From positions 1 to 27,131 of the forward strand of contig CAZWVT010000020.1 in the NCBI GenBank assembly GCA_964636665.1: DNA of 27,131 nt, written 5' to 3'. The translations under genes were made by a program, and so were the position numbers. The DNA comes from JAAYLC01 sp964636665. Lineage in GTDB: Bacteria; Bacteroidota; Bacteroidia; Flavobacteriales; Flavobacteriaceae. The stretch's first letter is position 1; each line of letters begins with the position of its first letter. Below, in pieces: positions 1 to 7,481 of this stretch. A model generated the notes under the pieces. It was not told where the DNA came from, searched no databases, and was given only the letters and a program-made list of their open reading frames with translations.

Positions 1-689
1 CCACATTCTTTCTTTTCATTCAAATCGGTGCGCCCTGCTCTTCCTTCCCCCGGAAAAGTGCTGTGAACACAGCCGACAGAATCGTAACCTCTTGCCTGTA
101 AAGGATGAAAAGGCAAATGAAGGGCTGTAAAATATTCGTCCTTTTGGTGTTCGGTAATGTCTATAAAAGGATGAAAAGCAAGAATATCTCCTTTTTTCTC
201 AAACAACCGCATTTCTGAACGGTGGGGAGTCTGCCAACTCATCACTCCGGATATCCAGATGTCATAAGACTTTTTGACATTGTCAAACGGTTCAATTTTA
301 TTTAGATGTGTGTATAGTTCCGGATTATTTTCCCACAATCTATTGTGTTTAATAAATTCTATTTTCTTTTGTTCAGGACGAATGTTTTTGACTTTTAACT
401 GATACAAATCAGTCAAATAATCCCGGTAATTTAATGTTTCAGGAAAATGAAATCCGGTATCGATAAAAATGATTTCTTGATTCGGATTGACTTCGGAAAT
501 ATGTTCTAACAAAAGTGCCGAGGTAGTTCCAAAAGAAGATGATAACAGAATTTTTTGTTGATTAAATTCTTTATAAAACTTTTGAATTCGCTCTAATGGC
601 AACAAAGACTTGTAGTCTATATTGAATCTGACTAAATCCGGTTCTTCGATGCTTTCAACAAAATTTAAGCGCTCGGTATATACATCCAT
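1..689 (-). CDS. cysH: Phosphoadenylyl-sulfate (PAPS) reductase family protein, 3' end cut by window edge
   Basis: Reduces activated sulfate (PAPS, or APS in some members) to sulfite with thioredoxin-type electrons, in cytoplasmic cysteine biosynthesis. The frame opens at ATG 687-689 and is still open at base 1, giving 229 full codons. Seen in order: a nucleotide-binding loop SSFGTTSALLL near residue 65, DTGFHFPET near 100, and a terminal KKECG, whose Cys is the family's catalytic cysteine (usually ECGLH). Only a few residues should be missing. The [4Fe-4S] cysteines of APS reductases are mostly absent: there is no CC pair in the central part, and the late motif reads VGCVHST where the cluster type has GCxxCT. 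I infer a cluster-free, PAPS-using enzyme. A TACCTTTG -7 box lies 23 bases upstream of the ATG. The family call is firm; the substrate is inferred. Confidence 0.85.
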   Translation of the reverse strand, partial: MDVYTERLNFVESIEEPDLVRFNIDYKSLLPLERIQKFYKEFNQQKILLSSSFGTTSALLLEHISEVNPNQEIIFIDTGFHFPETLNYRDYLTDLYQLKVKNIRPEQKKIEFIKHNRLWENNPELYTHLNKIEPFDNVKKSYDIWISGVMSWQTPHRSEMRLFEKKGDILAFHPFIDITEHQKDEYFTALHLPFHPLQARGYDSVGCVHSTFPGEGRAGRTDLNEKKEC

Positions 690-711
690 AAAGATATTTC
701 TATTTAAGACA

Positions 712-719
712 CAAAGGTA
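712..719 (-). promoter_or_regulatory. Bacteroidota -7 promoter element for cysH
   Basis: On the minus strand this reads TACCTTTG, an exact match to the TAnnTTTG -7 consensus of Bacteroidota sigma factors, 23 bases before the cysH ATG. I see no clear TTG -33 element 17-23 bases upstream, so this is a partial match. The same octamer precedes gldB. Confidence 0.55.
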
Positions 720-754
720 TTAATTTGTGATTGATAAACTTTAAAAGGTTCACA

Positions 755-1231
755 TTATTCTGACACAATTGCAGTATTATCCATCACCTTTTCGGACGTT
801 GATTGTCCGGTCTTAGAATAATCAAATAGCATTCCACAATCCATTACCGGCGGTATCTTTTCTATTTCACAAAGCGCATTCACTGCGGCTACCAAACCGT
901 CAAAAAGAGTGTCCTTCGTAAGTTTTTTAGAACCACTGCCCTTTTTAAAAGGAATAGCATATCCACAAGCTTTTAGAAATTCAGTTTCAATTTTAAGCAA
1001 TTCCGATGGTTTAAACCCAAATACTTTACGACCGAAAGATTCGTTCAGATATCCGATATAACTCAATTCGCCTGAACCATGCGCTGTTGTAAGATGTTTC
1101 CACGTATCGGTATTATCACAAATATTTCCCACTGCACACTGACGACAACACTCCGGATTTAGATTTCCGTCATGAAATGCTGCATACAATTTATCAATCG
1201 CCCTATCAAATCTTTTCGTTGTATTTATCAT
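755..1231 (-). CDS. Small cysteine-rich protein of unknown function
   Basis: 158 residues starting at ATG, with no signal peptide or membrane segment, so probably cytoplasmic. The N-terminal third has a dense cysteine motif, CCxxCx5C at residues 28-38 (C28, C29, C32, C38), followed by WKH and AHG histidines near 46-51. Further cysteines are at 89, 121 and 132. The cysteine and histidine spacing suggests a metal or Fe-S site, but that is inference. I recall similar short flavobacterial proteins carrying the database name 'Na+-translocating NADH-quinone reductase subunit F'. Nothing here resembles the ferredoxin or FAD domains of real NqrF, so I would not transfer that name. It lies 65 bases upstream of cysH on the same strand, but cysH has its own -7 box. 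Confidence 0.8.
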   Translation of the reverse strand: MINTTKRFDRAIDKLYAAFHDGNLNPECCRQCAVGNICDNTDTWKHLTTAHGSGELSYIGYLNESFGRKVFGFKPSELLKIETEFLKACGYAIPFKKGSGSKKLTKDTLFDGLVAAVNALCEIEKIPPVMDCGMLFDYSKTGQSTSEKVMDNTAIVSE

Positions 1232-1341
1232 GGCCTACATCTTTTATAAGCTTAAATATATTAATTAACCTATATTCGGGAAAAAGAATAAACAAACATT
1301 AACAGTATTCTTTACAATTACAAAAATCTTATGCGAAGAGT

Positions 1342-1373
1342 TTGTGTTTTACTTCTTTTATAATTTATCTTTG
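1342..1373 (+). promoter_or_regulatory. Promoter of the GatB/YqeY gene
   Basis: TTG at 1342-1344, a 21-base spacer, then TATCTTTG at 1366-1373. This matches the Bacteroidota pattern TTG-N17-23-TAnnTTTG exactly. The start codon is 17 bases downstream, so the leader is very short. The divergent gene ending at 1231 must use this same 160-base region, but I found no perfect -7 box for it. Confidence 0.7.
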
Positions 1374-1390
1374 CCACTCAAATTACAAAA

Positions 1391-1840
1391 ATGAGTTTAA
1401 GTGCTAAAATAAACGATGCTTTAAAAGATGCGATGAAGTCCAAGAATACCGTGGCATTGGAATCTTTGCGCGCTATAAAATCTTCACTTTTGTTGGCACA
1501 AACAGAAAGTGGCGCAAAAAAAGAGCTTTCTGAAGAAGAGGAAACAAAAATTCTTCAGCGATTGGTAAAACAACGAAGAGAAAGTGCTAAAATTTATCAA
1601 GAACAAGAACGGGAAGATTTGGCACAGTCAGAATTGGAACAAGTAAGCATTATTGAAAAATTTCTCCCGGAACAATTGACTCAGGAAGAAATTGAAAGTA
1701 TTATAGACGAAATTATTTCAGAAACAAACGCTTCGTCTATGGCAGATATGGGAAAAGTAATGGGATTGGCAAGTTCCCGAATAGCCGGTCGCGCCGACGG
1801 AAAAACGATTTCCCAAATTGTCAGAAACAAATTAAATTAA
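1391..1840 (+). CDS. GatB/YqeY domain-containing protein
   Basis: 149 residues starting at ATG, the normal length for free-standing YqeY proteins. The family shares the C-terminal tRNA-contacting domain of the amidotransferase subunit GatB, but its cellular role is not settled. Seen: a helical N-terminal half with LEALRAIK-like and ILQRLVKQRRESA segments, then the FLPEQLTQEEIESIIDEII segment and a GKVMG ... GRADGKTISQIVRNKL tail, all typical of the family. It stands alone with its own promoter and is followed 9 bases later by a tRNA-Arg gene, which suits a tRNA-linked role but does not prove it. It runs tail-to-tail with ftsZ. Confidence 0.92.
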   Translation: MSLSAKINDALKDAMKSKNTVALESLRAIKSSLLLAQTESGAKKELSEEEETKILQRLVKQRRESAKIYQEQEREDLAQSELEQVSIIEKFLPEQLTQEEIESIIDEIISETNASSMADMGKVMGLASSRIAGRADGKTISQIVRNKLN

Positions 1841-1849
1841 TGTAACTCA

Positions 1850-1923
1850 GGCTCCGTAGCTCAACTGAATAGAGCACTGGATTTCGGCTCCAGCGGTTGG
1901 GGGTTTGAATCCCTCCGGGGTCA
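1850..1923 (+). tRNA. tRNA-Arg (anticodon UCG)
   Basis: A 74-base cloverleaf. The acceptor stem GGCTCCG pairs with CGGGGTC (with G-U pairs), discriminator A1923. The D stem is GCTC/GAGC, the anticodon stem CTGGA/TCCAG with loop TTTCGGC (anticodon TCG at 1884-1886), and the T stem GGGGG/CCCTC. The 3' CCA is not encoded. The D loop has GA instead of the canonical G18-G19, and the T loop reads TTTGAAT instead of TTCRA, so the usual G19-C56 tertiary pair becomes A19-U56. The gene is probably co-transcribed with the upstream YqeY gene, since only 9 bases separate them. Confidence 0.93.
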
Positions 1924-1933
1924 CATTTTAAAC

Positions 1934-1974
1934 AAAACCTCTGATTTACAATTAATCGGAGGTTTTTCTTTTTT
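1934..1974 (+). terminator. Rho-independent terminator after tRNA-Arg
   Basis: A 13-bp stem, AAAACCTCTGATT (1934-1946) with AATCGGAGGTTTT (1954-1966), one G-T wobble and a 7-base loop, followed by a T-rich run. It starts 11 bases after the tRNA and should end the YqeY-tRNA transcript. Confidence 0.85.
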
Positions 1975-2025
1975 AGTTTTTGTACGACCATCTTCCAAAT
2001 ATAAATTGATTCCTTTCTAAAAAGT

Positions 2026-2059
2026 AAAACCCCAAGGCAAATACCTTAGGGTTTTTTTT
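2026..2059. terminator. Bidirectional terminator between tRNA-Arg and ftsZ
   Basis: AAAACCCCAAGG (2026-2037) pairs with CCTTAGGGTTTT (2044-2055), with one C-A mismatch and loop CAAATA. It is flanked by A on the left and T on the right, so it can work on both strands. It lies 21 bases past the ftsZ stop and is the only clear terminator seen for the whole dcw cluster. Confidence 0.8.
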
Positions 2060-2080
2060 ACAATTGAGCAACTAAACAGA

Positions 2081-3991
2081 TTAATCTACATTGTCGTGAA
2101 GAAAAGAATTATTCTTGCGAAGCTCAATCTCATCCTCATCTACATTTAAAGATATTCGGGAGATTTGAGATTGATTTTTTACATCGTTTAATTCTACTCC
2201 TTTACGCTTGTATGCAGGTTGTTTTTCAATTTCGTCTATATGCGAATTGCTGTTTTTAAATTTATAATTAAACTCCTTCATCTTTTTGCGTCTTTCCTCG
2301 CTTCGATCTCTAAGCAAATTGGCTATCGGAGTATTGACAGGATCTAAATTTTCATCTGAAACTTTTTCTTCCAACTTCGGTTCTGAAAGTGTGTATTTTG
2401 TAAAAACATCCTCTTCTTCTTCAATTTCTTCCTTTATCGAAGGCTTGGCTTTTGATGATTCATTTTCAAAATCTTCGTAATCCTCAAGATTGTATTTCTT
2501 AATTTCTTTATTTTCATCTTTTTCAATCAATATTTCAGAGGAATCTTTCGTGCGCGCTGTTTGTCCTGAAGTACTTGGAATCTCTTGAACTCCTTTGTTT
2601 GAATCCGACTTTAATGAAGGCAAATCAAACATCAACATTTGTGAGTTTTTTGATTTTTGAGTTTCCTCTGAATTTTCTTTTTGTGAAGAATCATAAATGA
2701 TAAACTCGTTGTCATCTGATGAAACGTCTTCAAAATCAGCTAAATTTTCAGGAAGAATCTCATGATAATGCACATCCAATTGTTTTAGAAATTCGCTTGT
2801 TTTGATATAACCGGAAAAGTTGTTCACTGTATTCTCCTCAGTGGTATCATCAATTAATGTATGGCGAATTATCTGCGATTCATCTTCTGAATTAAACTTT
2901 GGAAAATTACTGTCAGACACCGGAGTCAAATCTTGTTCTTCACTTTTTTCATCATCCAAAAGATGAATGATTTTCTTTGATTCGGTATTTACAATTTCAT
3001 TTTGCTGCTCTACGTTAAAACCGGTAGCAATAATGGTAATGGTAATTGCTTTTTCAAGATTCTCATCCTCGCCAACCCCCATAATTATATTTGCGCTGTG
3101 TCCGGCTTCATTCTGAATGTGATCGCTGATTTCTCCGATTTCATCGATGGTAATTTCGTCAGAGCCGAAAACAATCAACAAGAGTACGTTTTTAGCACCT
3201 TTGATTTTATTGTCATTTAACAAAGGGGAATCCAATGCTCTTTCGATGGCTTCCTTTGCACGATTGGCTCCGGATGCAGATGCACTTCCCATGATTGCCG
3301 TTCCGCTGTTTGACAACACGGTTTTTGCATCTCGTAAGTCGATATTCTGTGTGTAGTGATGCGTAATTACTTCGGCGATTCCACGCGCTGCAGTTGCCAA
3401 GACTTCATCAGCTTTAGAAAATCCGGATTTAAAACCGAGGTTTCCGTAAACTTCGCGCAATTTGTTGTTATTGATAACAATTAAGGAATCCACATTTTGA
3501 CGTAATTTTTCAAGTCCGAGTTGGGCTTGTTCGTTTCTTGTTTTTCCTTCAAAATTAAACGGGATGGTTACAATTCCAACTGTCAGAATGTCCAATTCCT
3601 TTGCCATTTGTGCAATAATCGGTGCGGCACCTGTTCCGGTTCCACCTCCCATTCCGGCAGTAATAAAAACCATTTTTGTGTTGGTTGAAAGCATGTTTTG
3701 AATCTCTTCCATACTTTCCACTGCTGATTGTTCTCCGATTTTTGGATTGGCACCGGCACCCAAGCCCTCCGTCAGAGAAATTCCTAATTGAATCTTCACG
3801 GGAACCGGACTGTTTTGCAAGGCTTGTGAATCGGTGTTGCAAATCACAAAATCAACGCCTTTTATTCCTTGTTGGAACATATGGTTGATTGCGTTACTAC
3901 CGCCTCCACCAACACCTATCACCTTGATGACATTGGATTGGTTTTTAGGCAGATCGAAAGAAATACTGTTAAAATCTGTTGTGCTGCTCAT
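2081..3991 (-). CDS. ftsZ: Cell division protein FtsZ
   Basis: Tubulin-like GTPase that forms the cytokinetic ring. 636 residues from ATG, far longer than the roughly 380-400 of E. coli FtsZ. Globular part about 20-330: GVGGGGSNA near 27-34, the tubulin signature GGGTGTG at 115-121, and the T7 synergy loop NIDLRDAKT with catalytic-type acids at about 218 and 221. Residues from about 332 to 636 form a long acidic, low-complexity linker rich in E, D, S and K. It ends in a conserved-looking tail (ISRISLNVDEDEIELRK ... FLHDNVD), probably the partner-binding peptide. Long FtsZ tails are usual in Bacteroidota. It is the last gene of the dcw cluster, 49 bases after ftsA, with a bidirectional terminator behind it. 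Confidence 0.98.
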   Translation of the reverse strand: MSSTTDFNSISFDLPKNQSNVIKVIGVGGGGSNAINHMFQQGIKGVDFVICNTDSQALQNSPVPVKIQLGISLTEGLGAGANPKIGEQSAVESMEEIQNMLSTNTKMVFITAGMGGGTGTGAAPIIAQMAKELDILTVGIVTIPFNFEGKTRNEQAQLGLEKLRQNVDSLIVINNNKLREVYGNLGFKSGFSKADEVLATAARGIAEVITHHYTQNIDLRDAKTVLSNSGTAIMGSASASGANRAKEAIERALDSPLLNDNKIKGAKNVLLLIVFGSDEITIDEIGEISDHIQNEAGHSANIIMGVGEDENLEKAITITIIATGFNVEQQNEIVNTESKKIIHLLDDEKSEEQDLTPVSDSNFPKFNSEDESQIIRHTLIDDTTEENTVNNFSGYIKTSEFLKQLDVHYHEILPENLADFEDVSSDDNEFIIYDSSQKENSEETQKSKNSQMLMFDLPSLKSDSNKGVQEIPSTSGQTARTKDSSEILIEKDENKEIKKYNLEDYEDFENESSKAKPSIKEEIEEEEDVFTKYTLSEPKLEEKVSDENLDPVNTPIANLLRDRSEERRKKMKEFNYKFKNSNSHIDEIEKQPAYKRKGVELNDVKNQSQISRISLNVDEDEIELRKNNSFLHDNVD

Positions 3992-4040
3992 AATTGTAAT
4001 ATTTAAAGTTGCTGTTTAATTCTTATACTCTGTTTAATAT

Positions 4041-5411
4041 TTATTCGGCATTGTCTAAAAAGTTTTTGAAACGTTCGGCCCATCGTTCAAAATATCCTTT
4101 TCTGCTTGTATTTTTATTGTCTTCTTCTGTTGTTTTGGCTGAAACATCTGTTTCTTCTGCTCTTTCTTCATCTTCCTGCGGATTCTCTTTCTCTAATTCC
4201 TGTTCCATTTCTTCTTTATTCGGAAAGCGTGTCATCAAAGAGCTCTTCTCTTTTGATTCCAAACTATTCATTACCAAACCAACTGCCGTGGCGTACATCG
4301 GACTGGTTGTTTCTGAATCACTGTCACCTGCTAAATGTTCATTGGGATAACCAATTCTGGTGTCCATTCCGGTGAAATATTCCACCAATTGTTTGATGTG
4401 CTGTAATTGAGCACCGCCACCGGTCAAGACAATTCCGGCAATCAGTTTTTTCTTCTGCTCTTCGTGACCGTAATTTTTTATTTCGATATAAACCTGTTCT
4501 ATGATTTCCACAATTCTTGCGTGAATAATTTTCGACAAGTTTTTTAAGCTTATTTCTTTGGGTTCGCGACCTCTTAATCCGGGAATTGAAACGATTTCAT
4601 TGTCTTTGTTTTCGCCCGGCCAAGCAGAGCCGAATTTAATTTTAAGCAACTCGGCTTGTTTTTCGATAATTGAACATCCTTCTTTGATGTCATCGGTAAT
4701 TACATTTCCGCCAAACGGAATGACCGCAGTATGACGAATAATTCCATCTTTGAAAATGGCGAGATCTGTTGTTCCGCCTCCGATGTCAATCAATGCCACA
4801 CCGGCTTCTTTTTCTTCCTGACTCAAAACTGCTTTTGCCGATGCCAATGGTTCTAAGGTAATTGCGGAAAGTTCCAAACCTGCACTTTTAATACATCTGC
4901 CGACATTCCGGATTGAGGCAACTTGACCTATGACCACATGAAAATTGGCTTCCAAGCGTGAACCGTACATTCCGATGGGTTCTTTAATTTCTGCTTGTCC
5001 GTCAACTTTGTATTCTTGCGGCAAAACGTGAAGAATTTCCTCCCCGGGAAGCATAATTAATTTATGTACTTGATTGCACAAACGCTCGATATCATCTTCA
5101 TCAATTACATCTTCTTCGTGGGGACGCGTGATATAATCGCTGTGTTGAAGACTTCTTATGTGTTGTCCTGCAATGCCTACAACCACATCTTTAATCCGGA
5201 CTCCCGAAGCAGTTTCAGCATCCTGTACGGCTTGTTGGATGGATTGAATCGTTTGGGTGATATTATTGACCACACCTCGATGCACTCCCAAACTTTTGGC
5301 TTTCCCAATGCCTAAAATTTCAACTTTACCATACTCATTTTTTCTGCCAACCATGGCTACGATTTTGGTTGTTCCAATGTCTAATCCTACAGCTATATTT
5401 TCGTGTTCCAT
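4041..5411 (-). CDS. ftsA: Cell division protein FtsA
   Basis: Actin-like ATPase that tethers FtsZ filaments to the inner membrane. I take ATG 5409-5411 as the start (456 residues, MEHENIAVGLDIGTTK). A 6-codon longer reading would need a TTG inside ftsQ and lacks support. With the ATG, a single base separates it from the ftsQ stop. Seen: phosphate-1 motif GLDIGTTKIVAMVG, a 1C-type subdomain, phosphate-2 motif LIDIGGGTTDLAIF, and adenosine motif GIVLTGGGAQL. The C-terminal 70 residues are an acidic linker ending in a basic, aromatic amphipathic helix (GYFERWAERFKNFL), the expected membrane-targeting sequence. The linker is longer than in E. coli FtsA. Confidence 0.97.
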   Translation of the reverse strand: MEHENIAVGLDIGTTKIVAMVGRKNEYGKVEILGIGKAKSLGVHRGVVNNITQTIQSIQQAVQDAETASGVRIKDVVVGIAGQHIRSLQHSDYITRPHEEDVIDEDDIERLCNQVHKLIMLPGEEILHVLPQEYKVDGQAEIKEPIGMYGSRLEANFHVVIGQVASIRNVGRCIKSAGLELSAITLEPLASAKAVLSQEEKEAGVALIDIGGGTTDLAIFKDGIIRHTAVIPFGGNVITDDIKEGCSIIEKQAELLKIKFGSAWPGENKDNEIVSIPGLRGREPKEISLKNLSKIIHARIVEIIEQVYIEIKNYGHEEQKKKLIAGIVLTGGGAQLQHIKQLVEYFTGMDTRIGYPNEHLAGDSDSETTSPMYATAVGLVMNSLESKEKSSLMTRFPNKEEMEQELEKENPQEDEERAEETDVSAKTTEEDNKNTSRKGYFERWAERFKNFLDNAE

Positions 5412-5412
5412 A

Positions 5413-6132
5413 TTATTTTTTTGTAGCAATTACTTGATTATTAAACTTTAAATTCACCGCGGCATATCCTTCCAAGGTGTTGTCTTTTTTAGATTTCTTG
5501 TGAAAAGCTTTGAAATTTTGAAATTTCTTTTCGATGTCAACAGGCTTTCCTAATAATGCTGTTAAGGTTGTTCCTCTAAAAATCAATTCAATATCTCCAT
5601 TTGAATTTTTAGTTACGCCGATGACCATTTTTCTCATAAATTCATCATGGCGAATTCTTAGCAGCAAATCTGCCATTGTCGGAAAATCATTTTCATCGAT
5701 TCCGTTTACCAATGGGACGCGAGCCGCATAAACCGATGAAAGTGGCATTTGCAAGCCATCACTATCCAAATAATAACTTTCACCATTATCGGATTGAATG
5801 CGTCCTACCGGATCTCTTTGTTCTATTTTAGCTCCCAAACGACCATCAATTGTAAGGAAAACGTCAGCATTCCGAACCATCGGATTTTCCTGTAAACTCG
5901 TTTCCATACTCAAAATGTCTAAATCTCTTAAAGCAAGTGAATCTCGACCTTTTTGCTTCAACAATATTTTGTAAATCGCCTCGTGGGTAATAAAAGGATT
6001 GTTAGCATCTGTAAAAGTGATGTCGATTCCTTTTAAAGCACGAGCTCCGTTTCGGTTATTGCTAAAACTGTACATGACAACAATTCCGATAATCAACAGG
6101 GATATTTTCAATATGTTAACGACTCTTTTCAT
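5413..6132 (-). CDS. ftsQ: Cell division protein FtsQ/DivIB
   Basis: Bitopic inner-membrane divisome protein that bridges early and late division proteins through FtsL and its partners. 239 residues from ATG. One membrane segment at about 8-24 follows a short positive N-terminus, then a POTRA-like stretch (ALKGIDITFTDANNPFITHEAIYKIL) and a beta-rich domain containing the typical VFLTIDGRLGAKIEQRDPVGRI region. Its start overlaps the murC stop (ATGA at 6129-6132), implying coupled translation. Sequence conservation in this family is weak, so the name rests on topology, the POTRA pattern and its place between murC and ftsA. Confidence 0.93.
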   Translation of the reverse strand: MKRVVNILKISLLIIGIVVMYSFSNNRNGARALKGIDITFTDANNPFITHEAIYKILLKQKGRDSLALRDLDILSMETSLQENPMVRNADVFLTIDGRLGAKIEQRDPVGRIQSDNGESYYLDSDGLQMPLSSVYAARVPLVNGIDENDFPTMADLLLRIRHDEFMRKMVIGVTKNSNGDIELIFRGTTLTALLGKPVDIEKKFQNFKAFHKKSKKDNTLEGYAAVNLKFNNQVIATKK

Positions 6133-7481
6133 GATCTCAAATAGTTTGTGATTTTAGCTACTTCTTCTCCAATATCTCCCGCTCCGACTATTAATTTCAC
6201 TGTGCAACCAGAATTTTTCACGGTTTCCGCCAACGCTTCTTTTGCAACCAAACTTTTTGCCGGCGAGATGATGTTTTTCAATAATGCTTCTGATGTAATT
6301 CCCGGAATTGGTTTTTCTCTTGCCGGATAAATATCCAACAAAACCACTTCGTCAAACTGCGATAAACTTGTTGCAAAACCGTCAAAGTAATCCCGTGTTC
6401 TCGAATACAAATGCGGTTGAAAAACGATTTGCTTTTTTGCAGTCGGATACATTTCTTGAACCGCTTGAAACAAGGCGTTCAACTCTGTGGGATGATGGGC
6501 GTAATCATCGATTAAAACTAAATCGTCCGTTTTAATCTTATATGAAAACCTCCTGTGTACGCCTTTAAAAGTTTGTAATGCATGTCGCAACTTTTCTTCA
6601 GGCGCTCCTGCCGCCAATGCCATTGCATAAGCCATTGCAGCATTGCTCAGATTGTGATGTCCGGGCAAATGAAATGTCAAATCAGCATGGGTTTTTTCAG
6701 GGGTTTTTAAATCGAATATATAGCTGCCGTTTTCAATGCGGATATTTGTAACTTCAAAATCTGCCGATTGATTTACTGCAACGGTCATGCCCAATAAAGG
6801 CAAATCATGGTTGATAAACATTTTGCTTTTGTTGTTTACCAACAAGGCAAAGTTCCGATAAGCTTCTTCCACTTCTGCCACTTCTCCGTACACATCCAGG
6901 TGATCGGAATCCATTGATGTAACGCAAGCAATATCAGGATTCAGACGTAGGAATGACCGGTCGTATTCATCGGCTTCGACAACTGTAAAATCATTTCCTT
7001 TATAAATAAAATTGGATTGATAATTTTCTGCAATGCCTCCTAAAAATGCTGTTACCGCCATTCCGGAATCTATCATCAAATGTGATAAAATTGCGGAAGT
7101 CGTAGTTTTTCCGTGGGTTCCCGCCACTGCCAAACATATAGTATCATCTGTAACCGCACCTAATAAAACGGCACGTTTTACAACATCAAATTCATTGGAA
7201 ATAAAATAATTTAATTGTTTGTTTTCCGCACTAACCGCAGGCGTATAAACAATGAGCACCTCTTTCTTTTTGAGAATTTCCTCGGGAATCAGACTTATTT
7301 TATCTTCAAAAACAATCTCTATCCCTTCTTCCATTAATGCCGAAGTTACCGAAGCGTTGATTCGGTCGTATCCGTAAATCTTCTTTCCTTGCATTTTAAA
7401 ATAGCGCGCAAGTGCACTCATACCGATACCGCCGATACCGACAAAATACAATGCTTTTATGTCTTGAAGATTTAAATCCAT
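6129..7481 (-). CDS. murC: UDP-N-acetylmuramate--L-alanine ligase MurC
   Basis: Cytoplasmic ATP-dependent ligase that adds L-Ala to UDP-MurNAc, the first peptide step of peptidoglycan synthesis. 450 residues from ATG, the normal length. Seen: Rossmann-like FVGIGGIGMSALA at 13-25, the ATP loop GTHGKTTTSA at 121-130, VVEADEYDRSFL, HLDVYG, the central-domain HNLSNAAMA, and C-terminal DDYAHHPTE and QPHLYSRT. The GTHGKTT and DDYAHHP combination separates MurC from MurD and MurE. It abuts the murG stop with no gap and overlaps ftsQ by 4 bases. Confidence 0.98.
   Translation of the reverse strand: MDLNLQDIKALYFVGIGGIGMSALARYFKMQGKKIYGYDRINASVTSALMEEGIEIVFEDKISLIPEEILKKKEVLIVYTPAVSAENKQLNYFISNEFDVVKRAVLLGAVTDDTICLAVAGTHGKTTTSAILSHLMIDSGMAVTAFLGGIAENYQSNFIYKGNDFTVVEADEYDRSFLRLNPDIACVTSMDSDHLDVYGEVAEVEEAYRNFALLVNNKSKMFINHDLPLLGMTVAVNQSADFEVTNIRIENGSYIFDLKTPEKTHADLTFHLPGHHNLSNAAMAYAMALAAGAPEEKLRHALQTFKGVHRRFSYKIKTDDLVLIDDYAHHPTELNALFQAVQEMYPTAKKQIVFQPHLYSRTRDYFDGFATSLSQFDEVVLLDIYPAREKPIPGITSEALLKNIISPAKSLVAKEALAETVKNSGCTVKLIVGAGDIGEEVAKITNYLRS

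Noticed and set aside
1391..1840. Recent inversion of the yqeY gene relative to ftsZ
   Set aside because: I recall same-strand arrangements in some flavobacteria, but no inverted repeats or scars are visible here, so there is nothing in the sequence to support it.
1850..2060. tRNA as an integration (att) site
   Set aside because: There is no integrase, no direct repeat of the tRNA end, and neighbouring genes are housekeeping.
3555..3842. 95-codon open frame inside ftsZ
   Set aside because: Same strand, different frame from the ftsZ GTPase core; its Gly/Arg/Cys-rich composition is typical of a frame-shifted shadow.
5412..5429. TTG start for FtsA six codons upstream
   Set aside because: An ATG one base after the ftsQ stop gives the conserved N-terminus; TTG starts are rare here.
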